64,000 bases of DNA, taken from positions 374,862 through 438,861 of the forward strand of contig BCIA01000004.1 in assembly GCA_001599815.1 (NCBI GenBank), written 5' to 3'. Positions 12,656 to 24,400 of this stretch are shown here, piece by piece. Under the pieces are notes generated by a model, which worked only from the letters and a program-made list of their open reading frames with translations, ran no database searches and was not told the DNA's origin. Positions within the stretch are counted from its first letter, which is position 1; the number at the start of each line of letters is the position of its first letter. The stretch is from Furcasterigmium furcatum (lineage: Eukaryota > Ascomycota > Sordariomycetes > Glomerellales > Plectosphaerellaceae). The position numbers and the translations under genes were made by a program.

Positions 12656-15600
12656 CTACTCCAGACGGCCTGAGATCACCACGACGCGACCAGATTTGCA
12701 GCCCCACACCAAACCTCCATCAAACATGGCGACGCTTGCATCGAGGGGTCCAGTCCATGTGGGAGCAAAGCTTAGAGGTAGACTGAGAACACTTTTGCCG
12801 TTTCTCTGGATCCAGTCCCCCCAGCAATCGAATCCCAGGCCCATCAACTCTCTCGGTGGTGATTCTTCCGGGGAGGGTAAGATGCCACCTGCGGTGTGCA
12901 GTCCCTTCTCATCCCACCTGCTTGCACTTCGCACGTAGATTGGGGTGCTTTGCCGTGTCACGTCGCCGCTCGCGATGTGCACAGATGATAGTTCTAGGGC
13001 CTGCCACGAGGTCTCTGGCGCTAGGACCGCTAGTCTCTGGCCGTTGGGCGAGATGAGAACAGAAGCGACGTGAGTTCTGTCGAATCTGAACGCCTTCAGG
13101 CATGTAGCGGACGATGTCTCCCATATCCAAATCTCCCCATCGTGCAATGAGGCTACACGAGTGCCGTCAAGGCTTATTGATGCCGAGGTGGCCTTGGCCA
13201 GCTTGTGTTTGTCGCCGAACCGTTGTAGGCAAATGCCGACTCCCGTGTCCCAAAGATACACTTTTTTACCACAGGCGACGAGCAGCGAGCCGTTCGCCGA
13301 GAAGCTAGGGGAAATGACGTCGTCCACAAAATGGTGATCAAGAGTGTGCCGTAAAGCCGCCGGCGTCGTCACATCCCAGACGCTGGCGGTGCCGTTGCTC
13401 ATGCAAAATACGACGCGTTCGCTGTCCGACGACACGACAATGGCTGTGACCCAACAGTTCGGTCCATATATATCGGGAAGGGCGCATTGAAAGGGAGCAT
13501 GGCCGAGTTTTCGAATCTGCACAGCGCCATCTTCTGCAGCCGAGGCGATCACTGTACCATCTGCGGAGCTGCCGACTGCGACGATTGCGCTATTGCCGGG
13601 ACCAGCAGTGCCATGCGCATCAAGTGTGTTGGCAAGTTCCCAAATGCGGACATCTGGCCGATAATCCAGCGTTGCGACAAGAATCTCGCCATCGCCAGAC
13701 AGTCCAACTGAATGTGCTTCATCAGCGAGAGCGATGGTGTGCGTGCACCGCATAGTAGCTGCGTCGTATATCCGTATTATACGGTCTTGCCCGGCTGCTA
13801 CTCTGTGACCGCTTTGGGAATAAGCCACAGAATTGCTCTTGGCGCATGTAAACAGAAGAGCGCCGGTGTCGACGTCCCAGAACGCCGTGGAAGTGGCGTC
13901 GGTACAGGCGAGCTGCCTGCCGTCGGGAGAGAAGGCGAGCCCGCCGAGTTGGTCCCCCAGACGAAGTAAGTTGAGAACTTGCAAGGTCTGTCCTGTTGTC
14001 ACGTCCACGACCTGCGCTTTGCTATCATATTGGATGGCGAGGCGCATGCCATCAGGCGACACGGCCACCATTATCATATCAGGTGACTGCGTGCGCAATA
14101 CGCCCAGCCGATGCGCGGTACGCAGAACCCACGAGCCTCCCTGTGTCTCCCACAGGCAAATAACTGACTGGCCACATAGCCCGGAGATGCGCTCACCATC
14201 AAGTGAGAAGGATACTTGCCTGATGTGAGCAAAGAACGACCCATCTGGCCCAGCGATCTTGGTTTTCTCGAGGCAGTGCCCCGTCGCCATGTCCCAGCAC
14301 GTCACCATGCCTCCGCCGTCCAGTGCTCGCAGTCGACGAGAGTCTTGGGAGAACATAATTGCGACGCAGTGGTTGTCCATGGTGAATGTTGCCATACGCT
14401 CGCGTAAACAAACATCCCAGAGCAGAATCCTGCCTTCCGAGTCCACCGAAGCGACCATTCGGTCATCGGGTGAGAAGATCCAGAAACCGCCTATCACCTC
14501 GTTGATTCTTCCACTCATGGTTTCATAGTTTGGCACCCTGAGCCTGGAGCATCGGGGACCCCATCGCGCGTCCGTCTCTGGTGTGTTGATGATCCAGTCA
14601 GGCACTTTGCCCTTATTGAGCTCTCTGACAAGGCTTTCTTTCGGACTGAAAATGAGACACGACGCATAGATCTGTAAGGGATAGTCGTATATGGTTTCCG
14701 AATGATCTGTCACAAATTGGATGGCGTCCTCGACTAGACTCGACAGCTGAGGGGCTTTTTCGGCTTCCTGAACAACGGCGGCGCGTTAATTAGCATCGAA
14801 TAGTTATATTATACGCCCAAGATATGGAATCAGTCCTCACCGTCAGATCATTGAGAATCCTCAGCATCGGCAATGCTGAGTCGCACATGTCGATATGGCT
14901 GAGACTTTCGAGCCAGTGCAGGAGGCTTCCTTCGAGGAAGTCACGGACGACGCCGTCGTCGTGGATTCCACCAGACGCTGCAGGCATTGCATCGCGGATA
15001 TGTCCAGCCCAGCTCGTGAGACAATACATTATTGGTTTCAGAGGGTCCGAGTCCGGTACTTTGAATTCACCACCTGGTGCTTCCGGATCCTCAATCCGGT
15101 ACACGTCCTGTTGCAGCGTTGTCGCCATGGCGGCAAGCGAGTTCAAGGCTACAGTGTGGTGTACTTGGGCAACCCCCGCAGGCATGATGATTTCTGAAAT
15201 GTCTCCATTCATGATCAAGAAGTCTTTGGCTGACTGGTGGACGAAGTAGATTGTCTCGTCACGGACCGTCAAAAATGAGCCGCATGAACTGATGATGTCG
15301 CGCAGGGCGGAGGGGTCGTCCTTGAACTCGGCGAGCGAATTGATAATGCTGGCCAGCTCTTGCAGTGCTATCGGCCGGTACGCAACCGATATGACGGCGA
15401 GAATATCAATGCACAGATTCGCATCGTCTGAGGCGCGAATCAAGTCCACCATTCGCCGGTAGAGTGGCTGGAGACCCGGCGGAAATGCCTTGAGCCTCTT
15501 GACCATGTGCCGCGCTGCGACACTTGGGCGAATCAGCTCCTGGCAGACGAGTGCTACCCACAGGAATGTCTTGTCTGCGTTTCTGGAAAGATAATCCTGG

Positions 15601-16433
15601 ATTGTGTTCTGCGTGGCATTGCTCAGGTTCTTGCGGTTTGCCAACTCGGTCGTTCGGTGACGGATGAGGACCTCGACTGCTTCAGCGACGGCGTCTTCGT
15701 TCAGCTCAAGGCGCAGAGGAATGGTATGAGCCGCCATCTTCAAAGCTTCTTCAATTTGAGGCCAATTTCGACTTGACACGATCCATCTCGTGTGCGACGG
15801 GGCATCGGACGCGAGAAAGCTGAGAAGATGGTCTTGGTCGGTGGAGCACTCGTCGAGGGCGTCGACTATGATGATCCTGCCAACCAAGGCGAAATCGGCA
15901 AGCAGGTTCCTCATGACGCGGGACAGAGCAAACCAGGAGTTCCGGCCTTCAAAGAGGGCCTTTCCGCTAGCTTTATAGTCGTCGCGAAAGTAGGAGGAGA
16001 GATGGCCGTATTGTCGGATAAGCATCGAAGCCAGACCGCGAAGGACTGCCGTAGCATTATTCAGGTGGGTGTCGGTTGCCTGACAAAAGAAGTAGACCGG
16101 CCGGAGTGCTTGGAGCTCGTCGATGATGGCGCAGAGAAGCATCGTTTTTCCCTTGCCAGGGTCTCCCTTGATCCAGAGCATGCGATTTTCCTCGCCGTCG
16201 CGCCATTGCACGAAGTCGGGGTGTTCGAGGATCCATTGGGACGAGCCCTTGACGAGGCCGCCCTTTGTCGCTTCGATTCGCGCCTTGTCGTCGCGCGGGT
16301 TGCCGGGGTAGAGATCGATAAGGAGTTGATCGGTGTGCGCTTCGCCTGGGCCGGCGATGTGCAGGTTCCCGCTGACAGAGATGTTGCCGGAGCCTGAGTT
16401 CTGGATGCCGACGCCTGCGAATGCCGCCGCCAT
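12656..16433 (-). CDS. NACHT-WD40 NLR-type protein
   Basis: STAND/NLR protein of the fungal NACHT-WD40 type, 1234 residues, two exons (16433-14841 and 14767-12656; intron 14768-14840). Residues 1-30 are a Gly/Asn/Ser-rich segment that precedes the NACHT module directly, with no separate effector domain. Then come the PRDDKARIEATKGGL pre-NACHT helix, Walker A GDPGKGKT (90-97), Walker B IIIVDALDEC, and a helical winged region. The intron removes the stop after LNDLT and rejoins to the conserved segment reading YPLQIYASCLIFSPKESLVR. About 600 residues of WD40 repeats follow, for example DDRMVASVDSEGRILLWDV. The repeats are diverged from one another, not near-identical as in HET-D/E-type genes. 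Such proteins sense non-self and trigger cell death; the ligand is unknown. It is divergent from the CorA-like gene. Confidence 0.92.
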
Positions 16434-16950
16434 GGTGGTTGATGTGTCCAGCGAGCGTAGTGCTCATGGGGGAGAGTTGAGCGGGGATGTCCGGACCTTG
16501 AAGGCGCAGCCTGATCTGTGCCCCTGGTCCTTAGGGGACATGCCAAGCAGTCGGTGGTGAGACTCTCGACAGCCTGGCCTGCACTTCAGCCCCAACCACC
16601 CCAGGAAAGAGGCAGGGGTATTCACGAGAGTTGCAGCACTCGCGCACGCAGCCTGATCCTCGATGCAACCCTTCCTGCCATCCCTGCAGCATTGGCCGCT
16701 GCAGTTGTGCAGCCTCTGGCCAACCATGGCGAGGAGTCTCGTAGCTCTACCATTCACAGCCCCTTCGCCAAGGCAACCCAAACGCAGGGGCGTTTACCAC
16801 CCGGACAAACCTCCCCTGGCTGACACTCCTCGTCTGACCAAGACCCCTGGTCGAGATGCTGCCGCCGACGGCGAGGAGACACTATAGATAGCGTGCGATG
16901 GGGCCCGCCCCACAACATCTGCTCAACTCTTGACAACATCACTTGGAGAC
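16434..16950. other. Divergent promoter region (NLR / CorA-like)
   Basis: About 520 bp shared between the two divergent starts. No coding exon recognised; the overlapping frames on both strands extend out of the NLR first exon. Confidence 0.55.
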
Positions 16951-18632
16951 ATGAACAGCCATGCAGAGAAAGTATGCTTGGCCGATCCGGGGACGTTTCG
17001 CTACCAGAAAGGCCACCAAGGTCTCGACTGGCCCGGGAACACACCGGCAGGGGTCCAACCGCTACCCACCGTGGACCTGGAGGAGGCTGACATAGTTGAC
17101 TGGCTGGTGAGACGGCACTGGGCCTTCGTGCCTCTGAATAACGTCGCTAAACACAACTAGAGTACCGGCCCACATTCGGACAGAACCCCGGCATTCCGTT
17201 TGCTGTAGGGTATCTCTGCTGATTGTCTACAATTGGTCTGACGATTTACCGCAGGATCTGCGCAGCACGTGAGATAGGCCACGAGATGGCCCTGCCCATC
17301 ACTGCATCCACCTATGGAGCCATCGCGAAGGCATGGAGGTTTCCACCTCTGGTCCTTTGCGCTATCCGACAGCCGTACTCGTTTTCATCCTTCTTCGACC
17401 TGGCAACTGGTCCCGACGGTGCGTAGCATTGATGAGCTTAAAATCAGTGACCCGAGGCTGACTGGCGGTGCAGGAGGCAACACGGATCGAGGCACAGGTC
17501 TCATCCTGCGTTTTGATAGTCACTGGGAGTGCGAGTCCACGGTAGTGGTCTGCCAACACCCTTCGACAAAACAGATCACCGTCATGGTAGCAGGTCTCAG
17601 CATGTTCCAGACACCGCGATTCCTCAATCTCATTCGCACCAGCGCAGCCGAGTCGCCGCATCTTCTCGCCAACCTTCTCTTCGTCCCACTCGTGCTCCTC
17701 AGCGAGCTGTGCCAGAACCAGACGGACTGGCTCGAACTGGTTGCGCCGGACCTGAACGATATTCAGCGCGCTCTCGGGATGGGGAACTGGAAGTACGCCT
17801 CCGACTCTCCGCTGTACGGGCCCAACGTCGTCGAGAATCTGATCAACCTGGACCTCCCTGGTTTGATGTCTGGTCTGAACCGCATGGCAGACTCGATTCG
17901 GTTCCAGAACCAGGTTGCGCTGACACTCATCGACATGTTGCATGAGCTGCAGGAATGGCTGAAGGGAAACAAGGGACCAGACGAGGAACATGATGGAGAG
18001 AGGCGTGCAAGGGAGGAGATGGACCAAACCATCACGTTGCTTTCCAAGTCTCTAATGGGGTGTCAGCGTCGAGTGACATACCGCAGTGAGACCATCCAGG
18101 GGCTCATGGACACGGTGAGATCAGGCACCAGGCATCCCGGAGGGTTGCGGCACTGACAACGCCAGGTCTTTACACTCATCGCGCAGCGCGACAACTACCT
18201 CAGTTTAGACGTAGCGTTCCACACTCGCCGCGATAGTACTGACATGCGAATGATCGCTGCCGTCACGCTCTTCTTCCTGCCCGGAATGTTCACAGCAGTA
18301 AGCACTCCATTTCTCCCCTCGTCAGACACAATCAACTGATACCAGGACGGCAGACCCTGTTTTCGACCACATTCTTTGACTTCCAGGCCTCCGATGATGA
18401 CGGCATCGTGTCCCCTTTCCACTGGATCTACTGGATGTCGACGACCGTGGCCACCGGAACCGTGTTGCTCTTCTGGTTCTACTACACGAAGAAAGAGAAG
18501 GGGGACAAGACGAAATTGCCGGATCTCATGAGAATGAACGACCCGAAGGACAATGGTCTGCCAAAGCGCAGCTATAACACGACGGATATTCCGAACGGGA
18601 CAAAGCGGAAGAGGCAGTTTGCGGGATGGTAG
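16951..18632 (+). CDS. CorA-like membrane protein
   Basis: Predicted 472-residue protein with two C-terminal membrane helices, like fungal CorA/ZntB-like proteins. Model: 16951-17106, 17163-17209, 17255-17418, 17474-18114, 18166-18297, 18354-18632; lengths sum to a multiple of three. The C-terminal half carries the family pattern: a heptad-like helix (VFTLIAQRDNYLSLDVAFHT), RRDSTDMRMIAAVTLFFLPG, then TLFSTTFFDF and the second helix WIYWMSTTVATGTVLLFW, ending in a basic tail. The GMN pore motif of true magnesium channels is not seen. The large N-terminal domain has no recognised motif. The first two exons rest on splice logic alone and are less certain; the part from about 17255 on is solid. 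It is divergent from the NLR gene, so coregulation is possible. Confidence 0.8.
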
Positions 18633-20136
18633 TTGAGTTCAGAGGTTGGGACGGCAGCGACTTTCCACCGGCTCGTTGCCTGCGTACTTGTCCTATCGGC
18701 AAGACGTATTCTGGTGATGTTCTCGAAGCCAGCGGGGTTGGATAGCGTATGATGCCGAAAAGTTGCCTACTTATTGCGCTCGCCCGCCGGTCACCCTGTC
18801 CCGCTGCCTTGGGCCTGCCTGTGGGGTGATCGGGATGACTTGTTGGTGGCGATGAGGGCACGCAGGGTCTAGGCCAGAAACTTCAACCATTGAAAGTCCA
18901 AGTTGCATCCACGGTCCCCGGAGCCCGCTAAGATGAAATGCTAGTACTGTCGGCCTCAATGCCGCACCCAAGATGCAGACACTGCCGCCTCAAGTCTGCC
19001 TCCTAGAAGTCTCGAGCTGCTGGTTATCTTAGCCCTTCGGAGTCCGGGCACCATGTTACCGGCCTCGAAATCCCCGGGGCCTCCCATCTGTTGCATCGAG
19101 GGGGTTTCATGGATGCAGACATTGGTCCATGTCCATTACTTCACTCACCCAGGGAAACACCCAGATCTCGACATAGATGAGGTGGGCTGTAATTTCGTCC
19201 TTGTAGATACCGTCCAGTTGTTTAATGCCCATGTCAATACGACTCTCAAGTATAAGTATAGTCTTCCTTCATTCGGCGGCAGCATCGACGGATTCTCTTG
19301 CATTTGTAACGTAGCGGATGGGAGGGCAAAAGTTGTCGTGCAATGGCGGCTTCGGTGTGTGCGTATGCCTTGCCAGGCGATAGTCGATGCGTTGTTCTGC
19401 CTATGGCCATTGAGGTACAGATTCGTCATGATGGCGTGTATACAATGGCACCATGGATGGTCTCTAATGGTTTGCGACTATCTTTAAGGACAAAGCTAAA
19501 GTGCTGAGTGCTGAGTAAAAATTGGTTGAGTGATGTCTGAGCGATGGAGTTGAGGAAGGAGGGCAAGGAAGAGGATCGCTAAAGGTTGAGCTTCGTAGTA
19601 TGTACATGGTTATATGGTAGTCAAGGGACCGTAACTTATCACAGCGTTATCATGTGACCCGTCAGCAATGGTTTGATATTAGTGCCCCGGCCAAAAAGAC
19701 CAAAAGCCGGCTTCTTGGTTTGCTATACAGGAACTTGGTGATTGGGATGTATCGTATGTTTTCACAGTTGCGAACAAACTGCATTTCACCCTGGAACCAA
19801 GTGATACACTGCCTAATTTCTGGGATTCTGTGTATTCACGGAAGTTTTCACGCAATGAAACTGGGCCTCGAGACAGGCCAACAAATTGAACCATTCACTT
19901 GCTGTTTAATTTGTGACACACCTGTTACCTCCTTAGATTGCCAAATACTTTCTATAAAGCGCATGGGCTTGAGGTAGTTATCTCTCTTCTTTATTCCCAT
20001 ACCTACTACCTACCGGATACACAGACAGATAATCGCCAAAGTTCGCTCTATTCACAAGCTTTTCCCGTCCGCGTAACTCCATATCAAGGAACAATCGCCA
20101 CTCACTCCTCTCTCTTACTTCATAATCTTCTCAATT
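18633..20136. other. Intergenic, no gene recognised
   Basis: A 144-codon open frame at 19053-19487 has no domain, splice or composition support and is not called. A TATA-like box lies at 19953-19958. Confidence 0.55.
19953..19958 (+). promoter_or_regulatory. TATA-like box upstream of hypothetical gene
   Basis: TATAAA, 179 nt before the ATG at 20137, in an AT-rich stretch. Position suits a fungal core promoter; not proven. Confidence 0.4.
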
Positions 20137-20771
20137 ATGGCAAGCTCCGGCCCCAGCTCCAGCTCCAACCAGGGAGCAAACGGCACAAATGGCACAAATG
20201 GTAGCGGTCCTAACCGCAAGGCCAAGATTACCTGGCCAGATGTTCCCATGGCAGGCAACAACGTTTGCGAATCAACAAGCGACTACATTCATAAATTGGT
20301 GGGTGCCGGCCAAGTCTTCTATGCACTCTTCGAGTCGTTACACCAGACACTCGGCTTTCATGAGGACGAGCTCGACCTTGACGAGGCCTGCGACTGGACG
20401 CAGGCGGGACTTCGAGTCGCGATGACCTGGACCGACATAACAGGCACAAAGCACGAGCTTTCTCTCAACAGAAGTGACGCAAACATCACAGAAGGGCCGC
20501 GAGCAGAAAGACTACAGGCCTTCCTTCACCAGATCTATTCCAAATTCGAGATCACCTGTGCTTTTACGCCTGCAGCCCGCAGGAAGTGGTTGAATGAACA
20601 TGGAACCGCCGCAGAGCTGAGGACCGGTAAGTCTGCGACATTCACACCTACATGTAGGTAGCACAAGATACTGATCACAAGGCAGAATCAACCTCCTGCA
20701 GCGGACGCCCAGCCTCCGCGAAATCGTCCCACGCCGAGGTTAGTGAGCTCCCGTTGCGGAGCCTGGTGTGA
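20137..20771 (+). CDS. Hypothetical protein, 191 aa
   Basis: Two exons, 20137-20626 and 20686-20771, joined by a 59-nt GT-AG intron (donor GTAAGT, acceptor GGCAG); the sum is a multiple of three. The N-terminus is a Ser/Gly/Asn-rich low-complexity segment with Asn-Gly-Thr repeats. The middle (about residues 35-165) looks like a compact soluble domain with the segment GFHEDELDLDEACDWTQAG. No signal peptide or membrane segment. I do not recognise the family. The coding-like composition, splice site and upstream TATA box support a real gene. Confidence 0.65.
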
Positions 20772-21208
20772 GGGAGATCCACGCCGACACACAGCCGGAT
20801 GAGAAGACATGGCTTGACTCTGAGCGCCCAGCGCAGGTGGAGGAGGCGGGCCGGGTGGTAGATAGGCCGCAATAAATCAACTTCGACCACAAGATGAAGT
20901 AGTGATGGTACCGAGGCGTCGACGCACGTGCCAGCATCGACTCGTCGTTGGAGGTCTCGCGGGCAAGGATGGACGGACTGCAATTGAGTCATGACCCCGG
21001 CCGCAATGCCGGATATCGACCACATGGCCGTGCAGCCGTCCATGGGCCCCGACCAGCCTCCACCTGCCGCATAATCGCCATGAAATGATCCCTCCTAGTG
21101 AGGGGCTTTTGTGAAGGCACATGATACCTAGTACTTGTATCACGTCCTGCCCGCCGCCAGCAGACTACTAATCTTCTGTCGCTAACCTCTCCATCCCCCG
21201 CCGCCGCA
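20772..21208. other. Intergenic, no gene recognised
   Basis: Short spacer and presumed promoter of the secreted phosphatase/nuclease-fold gene; no other structure seen. Confidence 0.55.
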
Positions 21209-22138
21209 ATGAAGTGGTCGACGCTCATCGGCCAGCTCCTGGTCCTCTGCGCCAGCCTCGTGCTCGCGCAGGCCCAGCCCGTCCGCGTCGTCTCCTTCAA
21301 CATTCGCTACGACTCCGGCTCGCTGCAGACAGGCGAGAAGCCGTGGTGGGATCTCTTCTGCTGGATCACCTCCTCTCGCTGCCGCCACCCGCATGTCACC
21401 AATCACCTCTCGCAGATCTCCGCCTCGGCCCCCTCCGGCGCGGTCACCGTCCTCGGCCTGCAGGAGGTGCTGAACAACCAGCTCAACGACATCAAGAACG
21501 GCCTCGGCTCGGGCTGGGCGCACGTCGGCGTCGCGCGCGACGACGGCCGCACCGCCGGCGAGTTCTCGCCGATCCTGTACCGCACGGCCGCCCTGCGCGT
21601 CCTCTACTCCGAGACGAAGTGGCTCTCCCCGACGCCGGACGAGGTCTCCTTCGGCTGGGGCGCGGCGACGAGGCGCATCGTCACCACCGCCGTGTTCGAG
21701 TCCGTGGCCACCGGCCGGCGCTTCATCCACGCCAACACGCACCTGGACCACGTCAGCTCGCAGGCCCGCACAGAGGGTATCCGCGTTGTCCTTGCACGGA
21801 TCCAAGCCGTGCAGGCCGTCTGGGGCCCGCTGGGTGTCACCCTGACGGGCGACTTCAACTCGCAGCCCGGCTGGGACGCGTACCAGACCCTCGTCAACAG
21901 CGGGTACGCCGGGGATCTGTATAACCTAGCGACTCCGGCGCAGAGGATCGGACCTTACGGGAACACGTACACTGGTTTCACGTCGGCGACAACCACGACC
22001 CGGATCGACTTCATCTGGCTCGGCCCGCTGGCGGAGAACAGATGGTCGGTGCAACAGTATGAGATTCGGAGCAACGAAGCAAGCGGCATGTTCTTCAGCG
22101 ACCACAGGGCCGTTGTTGGGGACATTACTCTGCTGTGA
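21209..22138 (+). CDS. Secreted endonuclease/exonuclease/phosphatase-fold protein
   Basis: Intronless, 309 residues with an N-terminal signal peptide ending near AQAQP (about residue 23). The metal-dependent EEP fold is clear from motifs in order: VVSFNIRYDS (metal ligand Asn), LGLQEVL (metal-binding Glu), HANTHLDH (catalytic His region), LTGDFNSQPG (catalytic Asp and Asn), TRIDFIWLG and FFSDHRAVVGD (terminal Asp-His). These are conserved in the DNase I/sphingomyelinase/inositol-phosphatase superfamily. Secretion suggests action on extracellular nucleic acid, phosphoesters or lipids; the substrate is not decided by sequence. GC content and third-position bias are very high, as in a well-expressed gene. 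Confidence 0.92.
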   Translation: MKWSTLIGQLLVLCASLVLAQAQPVRVVSFNIRYDSGSLQTGEKPWWDLFCWITSSRCRHPHVTNHLSQISASAPSGAVTVLGLQEVLNNQLNDIKNGLGSGWAHVGVARDDGRTAGEFSPILYRTAALRVLYSETKWLSPTPDEVSFGWGAATRRIVTTAVFESVATGRRFIHANTHLDHVSSQARTEGIRVVLARIQAVQAVWGPLGVTLTGDFNSQPGWDAYQTLVNSGYAGDLYNLATPAQRIGPYGNTYTGFTSATTTTRIDFIWLGPLAENRWSVQQYEIRSNEASGMFFSDHRAVVGDITLL

Positions 22139-22719
22139 GGGAGGGGTTGTTGTTGATGCTCGAGGGAGAAAATACGTCCACTGAAAATTATTGAATATCA
22201 ATCCATTGCTGTAACTCACCCAGCAAGTGTGCTTCTAATGCAAGTCCCAGAGATGATCTCCAGACTTCATGACCTCGTCATGCTTGTGGAAATCGTGGAC
22301 AGAATGCTTCTATAAACGAGACGGATAAATTACTTACTCAAGCTTTCAGCTGCGTGTAAGTTGGACAGGCTCCTCGGTTTTGACCTTTCCCTTTCCATGA
22401 CAGCCCAAGACTGGAGTCATGCAGCACCCCGTTCTGCAGAAATTCCAGGGATCATATCGCAGTTTGATTCTTAACCAGGTCCCTTGGGCACCGGTATTCT
22501 GAATTTCTCTATATGCATTTCTCCCCCATTTTCCCTCATCCGCTATCAAATTCCATTGGATGATTGCGGTTGTCTTCCGCACCCCATCTGCTTCCTCCTC
22601 AGCCCACCGAAACTCAAGAGCTGATTGTTGGGTTATGGGCAGATGGTCCAGCGTCTGCCAGCTCGCCAGCTTAGCTTTCCAGCCATCAATATCAGTTCCT
22701 CAGGCTCAAAAGACTCCAC
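22139..22719. other. Spacer with an unassigned open frame on the minus strand
   Basis: A minus-strand frame from about 22690 down to 22346 stays open for more than 100 codons and reads protein-like (for instance ITQQSALEFRWAEEEADG). I found no splice that joins it in frame to the gene at 22720, so it is left uncalled. Confidence 0.4.
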
Positions 22720-23328
22720 TCACCCTTCCAGAAGCTTCTCAAGCTCGTCAACACTGAAATACTTCTTGTCCGGATGGACGTCGAGTGGGTCGCCAGACTT
22801 GATGCGCATTTGGATCTTCTCCGCATACGCCTCAACCAACCTCTCTAGTCGGTCTGGAAGGTAGAAGTAAACCTTCTTCACGAGATTAGTCCTGAAGTCG
22901 CGAATAGATTGACGAAGGTTGTCCCAAGTGGGCTCCTGGAGTTCCTGGCTCGAAAGGTTGGGGAGGATGAACTCGTTGGTTGTAGGGTGATCAAGCTGAA
23001 GGCCGTAGAAAACCTTGATTTCAAGAGCATGGTATGTAGCCTTGTCGAGGAGACTGTTTGCGACGACTGGGATGTTGTATTTCTCGCAAATTGACATGTG
23101 CAATTCGCGCGCGCACACCCAGTACACCAAGCTCGGCTGGTCCATGAGGTCCGTTTTTGGGTCCTTTTCGTTCTGGTCGAGGATTCTCATTCTCCTTCTG
23201 CCCTTCCACAAGCCAAAGACGGGAAACACGTCGATGCTATCGAGAACGGGATATGTTTTGATTTCGGGTAAGAAACGCGGCCCTGTTCTCGCCACGTTGT
23301 ATGTGGACGGATTCTGGTAGGGGTTCAT
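22720..23328 (-). CDS. Hypothetical protein, 202 aa
   Basis: Single open frame starting MNPYQNPSTYNVAR, more AT-rich than its neighbours. No signal peptide or membrane helix. The C-terminal part is rich in charged helices (FYLPDRLERLVEAYAEKIQM). I do not recognise a family. The 3' end is uncertain: the last codons abut a GTGAGT donor-like sequence, so a further exon could lie downstream. A TATAAATA box sits about 150 nt upstream. Confidence 0.55.
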   Translation of the reverse strand: MNPYQNPSTYNVARTGPRFLPEIKTYPVLDSIDVFPVFGLWKGRRRMRILDQNEKDPKTDLMDQPSLVYWVCARELHMSICEKYNIPVVANSLLDKATYHALEIKVFYGLQLDHPTTNEFILPNLSSQELQEPTWDNLRQSIRDFRTNLVKKVYFYLPDRLERLVEAYAEKIQMRIKSGDPLDVHPDKKYFSVDELEKLLEG

Positions 23329-23980
23329 GGCAAAGATTCCGAAATGGAGACGATGAAGTAGATGAGAGGTCTGATGTGTGGCGGAGAAGAAGAGAGGTTG
23401 AGTCTTTGGGAAGTATCTGAGAGTTGTTGGCTTGCTGACGTTGGAATCTTAGGATCTCTGGGTGGTCGAGGTGCGTAACTATTTATACGTGATTTTGGCA
23501 TGATTTCTCTGAATCGCGAATTACTCGCAAGGTTTTGAGCGTTTTTGGTGTCTCAAACATCCTCCTAACGTTCAGTTTGCCGCCTCAATCTGCAGTGATC
23601 CGTGTTTCTGTCCTACCATGACAGTGATTTGATGGGTACGGACTGGAGTCAATGTGCGAGTGTGTCACCAGGAGGAGGACCTCTCAATCCACTAGAACTG
23701 CTGGGGAGTATGAATTGGCTTCAATTCATGTTATTGGTTAATAGAATGACTGCTTTGGTACCCGAATTTGGCATGTCCAGCCTTTATGATGAATGCTTGA
23801 TGGCGAGCAGCCAGTGAGGACCAGAACAGAGATGCTGTGACTTGTCTGGAAAGGAATCCAACTTCAATTCTTTTCACTAGTCACATCCATTCCGGTGCAT
23901 GACCTCACGCAGAAGCCATCTAAAGGCGCTCCATGTCTTGTTCTTCCACTTCACATCACAGCACCGCTTTAGCAGTCACG
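23329..23980. other. Intergenic, no gene recognised
   Basis: Promoter of the minus-strand hypothetical gene (TATA box at 23480) followed by AT-rich sequence with no coding signal. Confidence 0.5.
23480..23487 (-). promoter_or_regulatory. TATA-like box
   Basis: Reads TATAAATA on the minus strand, about 150 nt before the ATG at 23328. Confidence 0.4.
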
Positions 23981-24400
23981 ATGGGTTCTTCAGGGAGCAA
24001 GAGCGTCAATATCAACCGAGAAAAGGGCACTCCCTCCCTCAAGGGAAAAGCAAAGGTCCAGCTCGTCACCGGCGGTAACAGTGGCCTGGGTAAGCAGTCC
24101 ATCCTTGTGTGTTCCAAGCATGGACACAAGGAGATCTGGCTCGGTGCCCGCAGCAAGGCGAAGGTCCAAGAAGCAATCGAGCACATCGAGGCACAGGTCC
24201 CCGATGCATTGCCTTTCAAGTTCCTCTAAATGGACCCGGCTTCCTTCCTATCGGTTATCCAGACGGCAGCACAACAAGGGTGCCAATCCCCCACACTCAG
24301 CGTTCCCAAGGCTGGCGCAGATCTCAAAGTGGGTGGTGAGCAGTGATTACCCTGCTGCTATCTCCTCCGTAACTTGCGACCGTCAGTAGTGGGAGCCATC
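23981..24400 (+). pseudogene. Short-chain dehydrogenase/reductase remnant
   Basis: An intact N-terminal Rossmann segment can be read (LVTGGNSGLGKQSIL, the TGxxxGxG cofactor motif, and IWLGARSKAK after beta-strand 2), followed by VPDALPFKFL. A TAA at 24227-24229 then stops the frame. In-frame sequence right after it (MDPASFLSVIQTAAQQ) still looks like the next SDR helix, so the TAA most likely replaces a sense codon. Beyond that the YxxxK active-site region is missing or scrambled. Presumed broken relative of retinol-dehydrogenase-like SDRs. Confidence 0.7.

Noticed and set aside
19053..19487. 144-codon plus-strand frame in the 18.6-20.1 kb gap
   Set aside because: No signal peptide, domain, splice structure or upstream promoter sign; composition looks noncoding.
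21182..21805. 207-codon minus-strand frame antisense to the secreted EEP-fold gene
   Set aside because: Explained by the very high third-position GC of the plus-strand gene.
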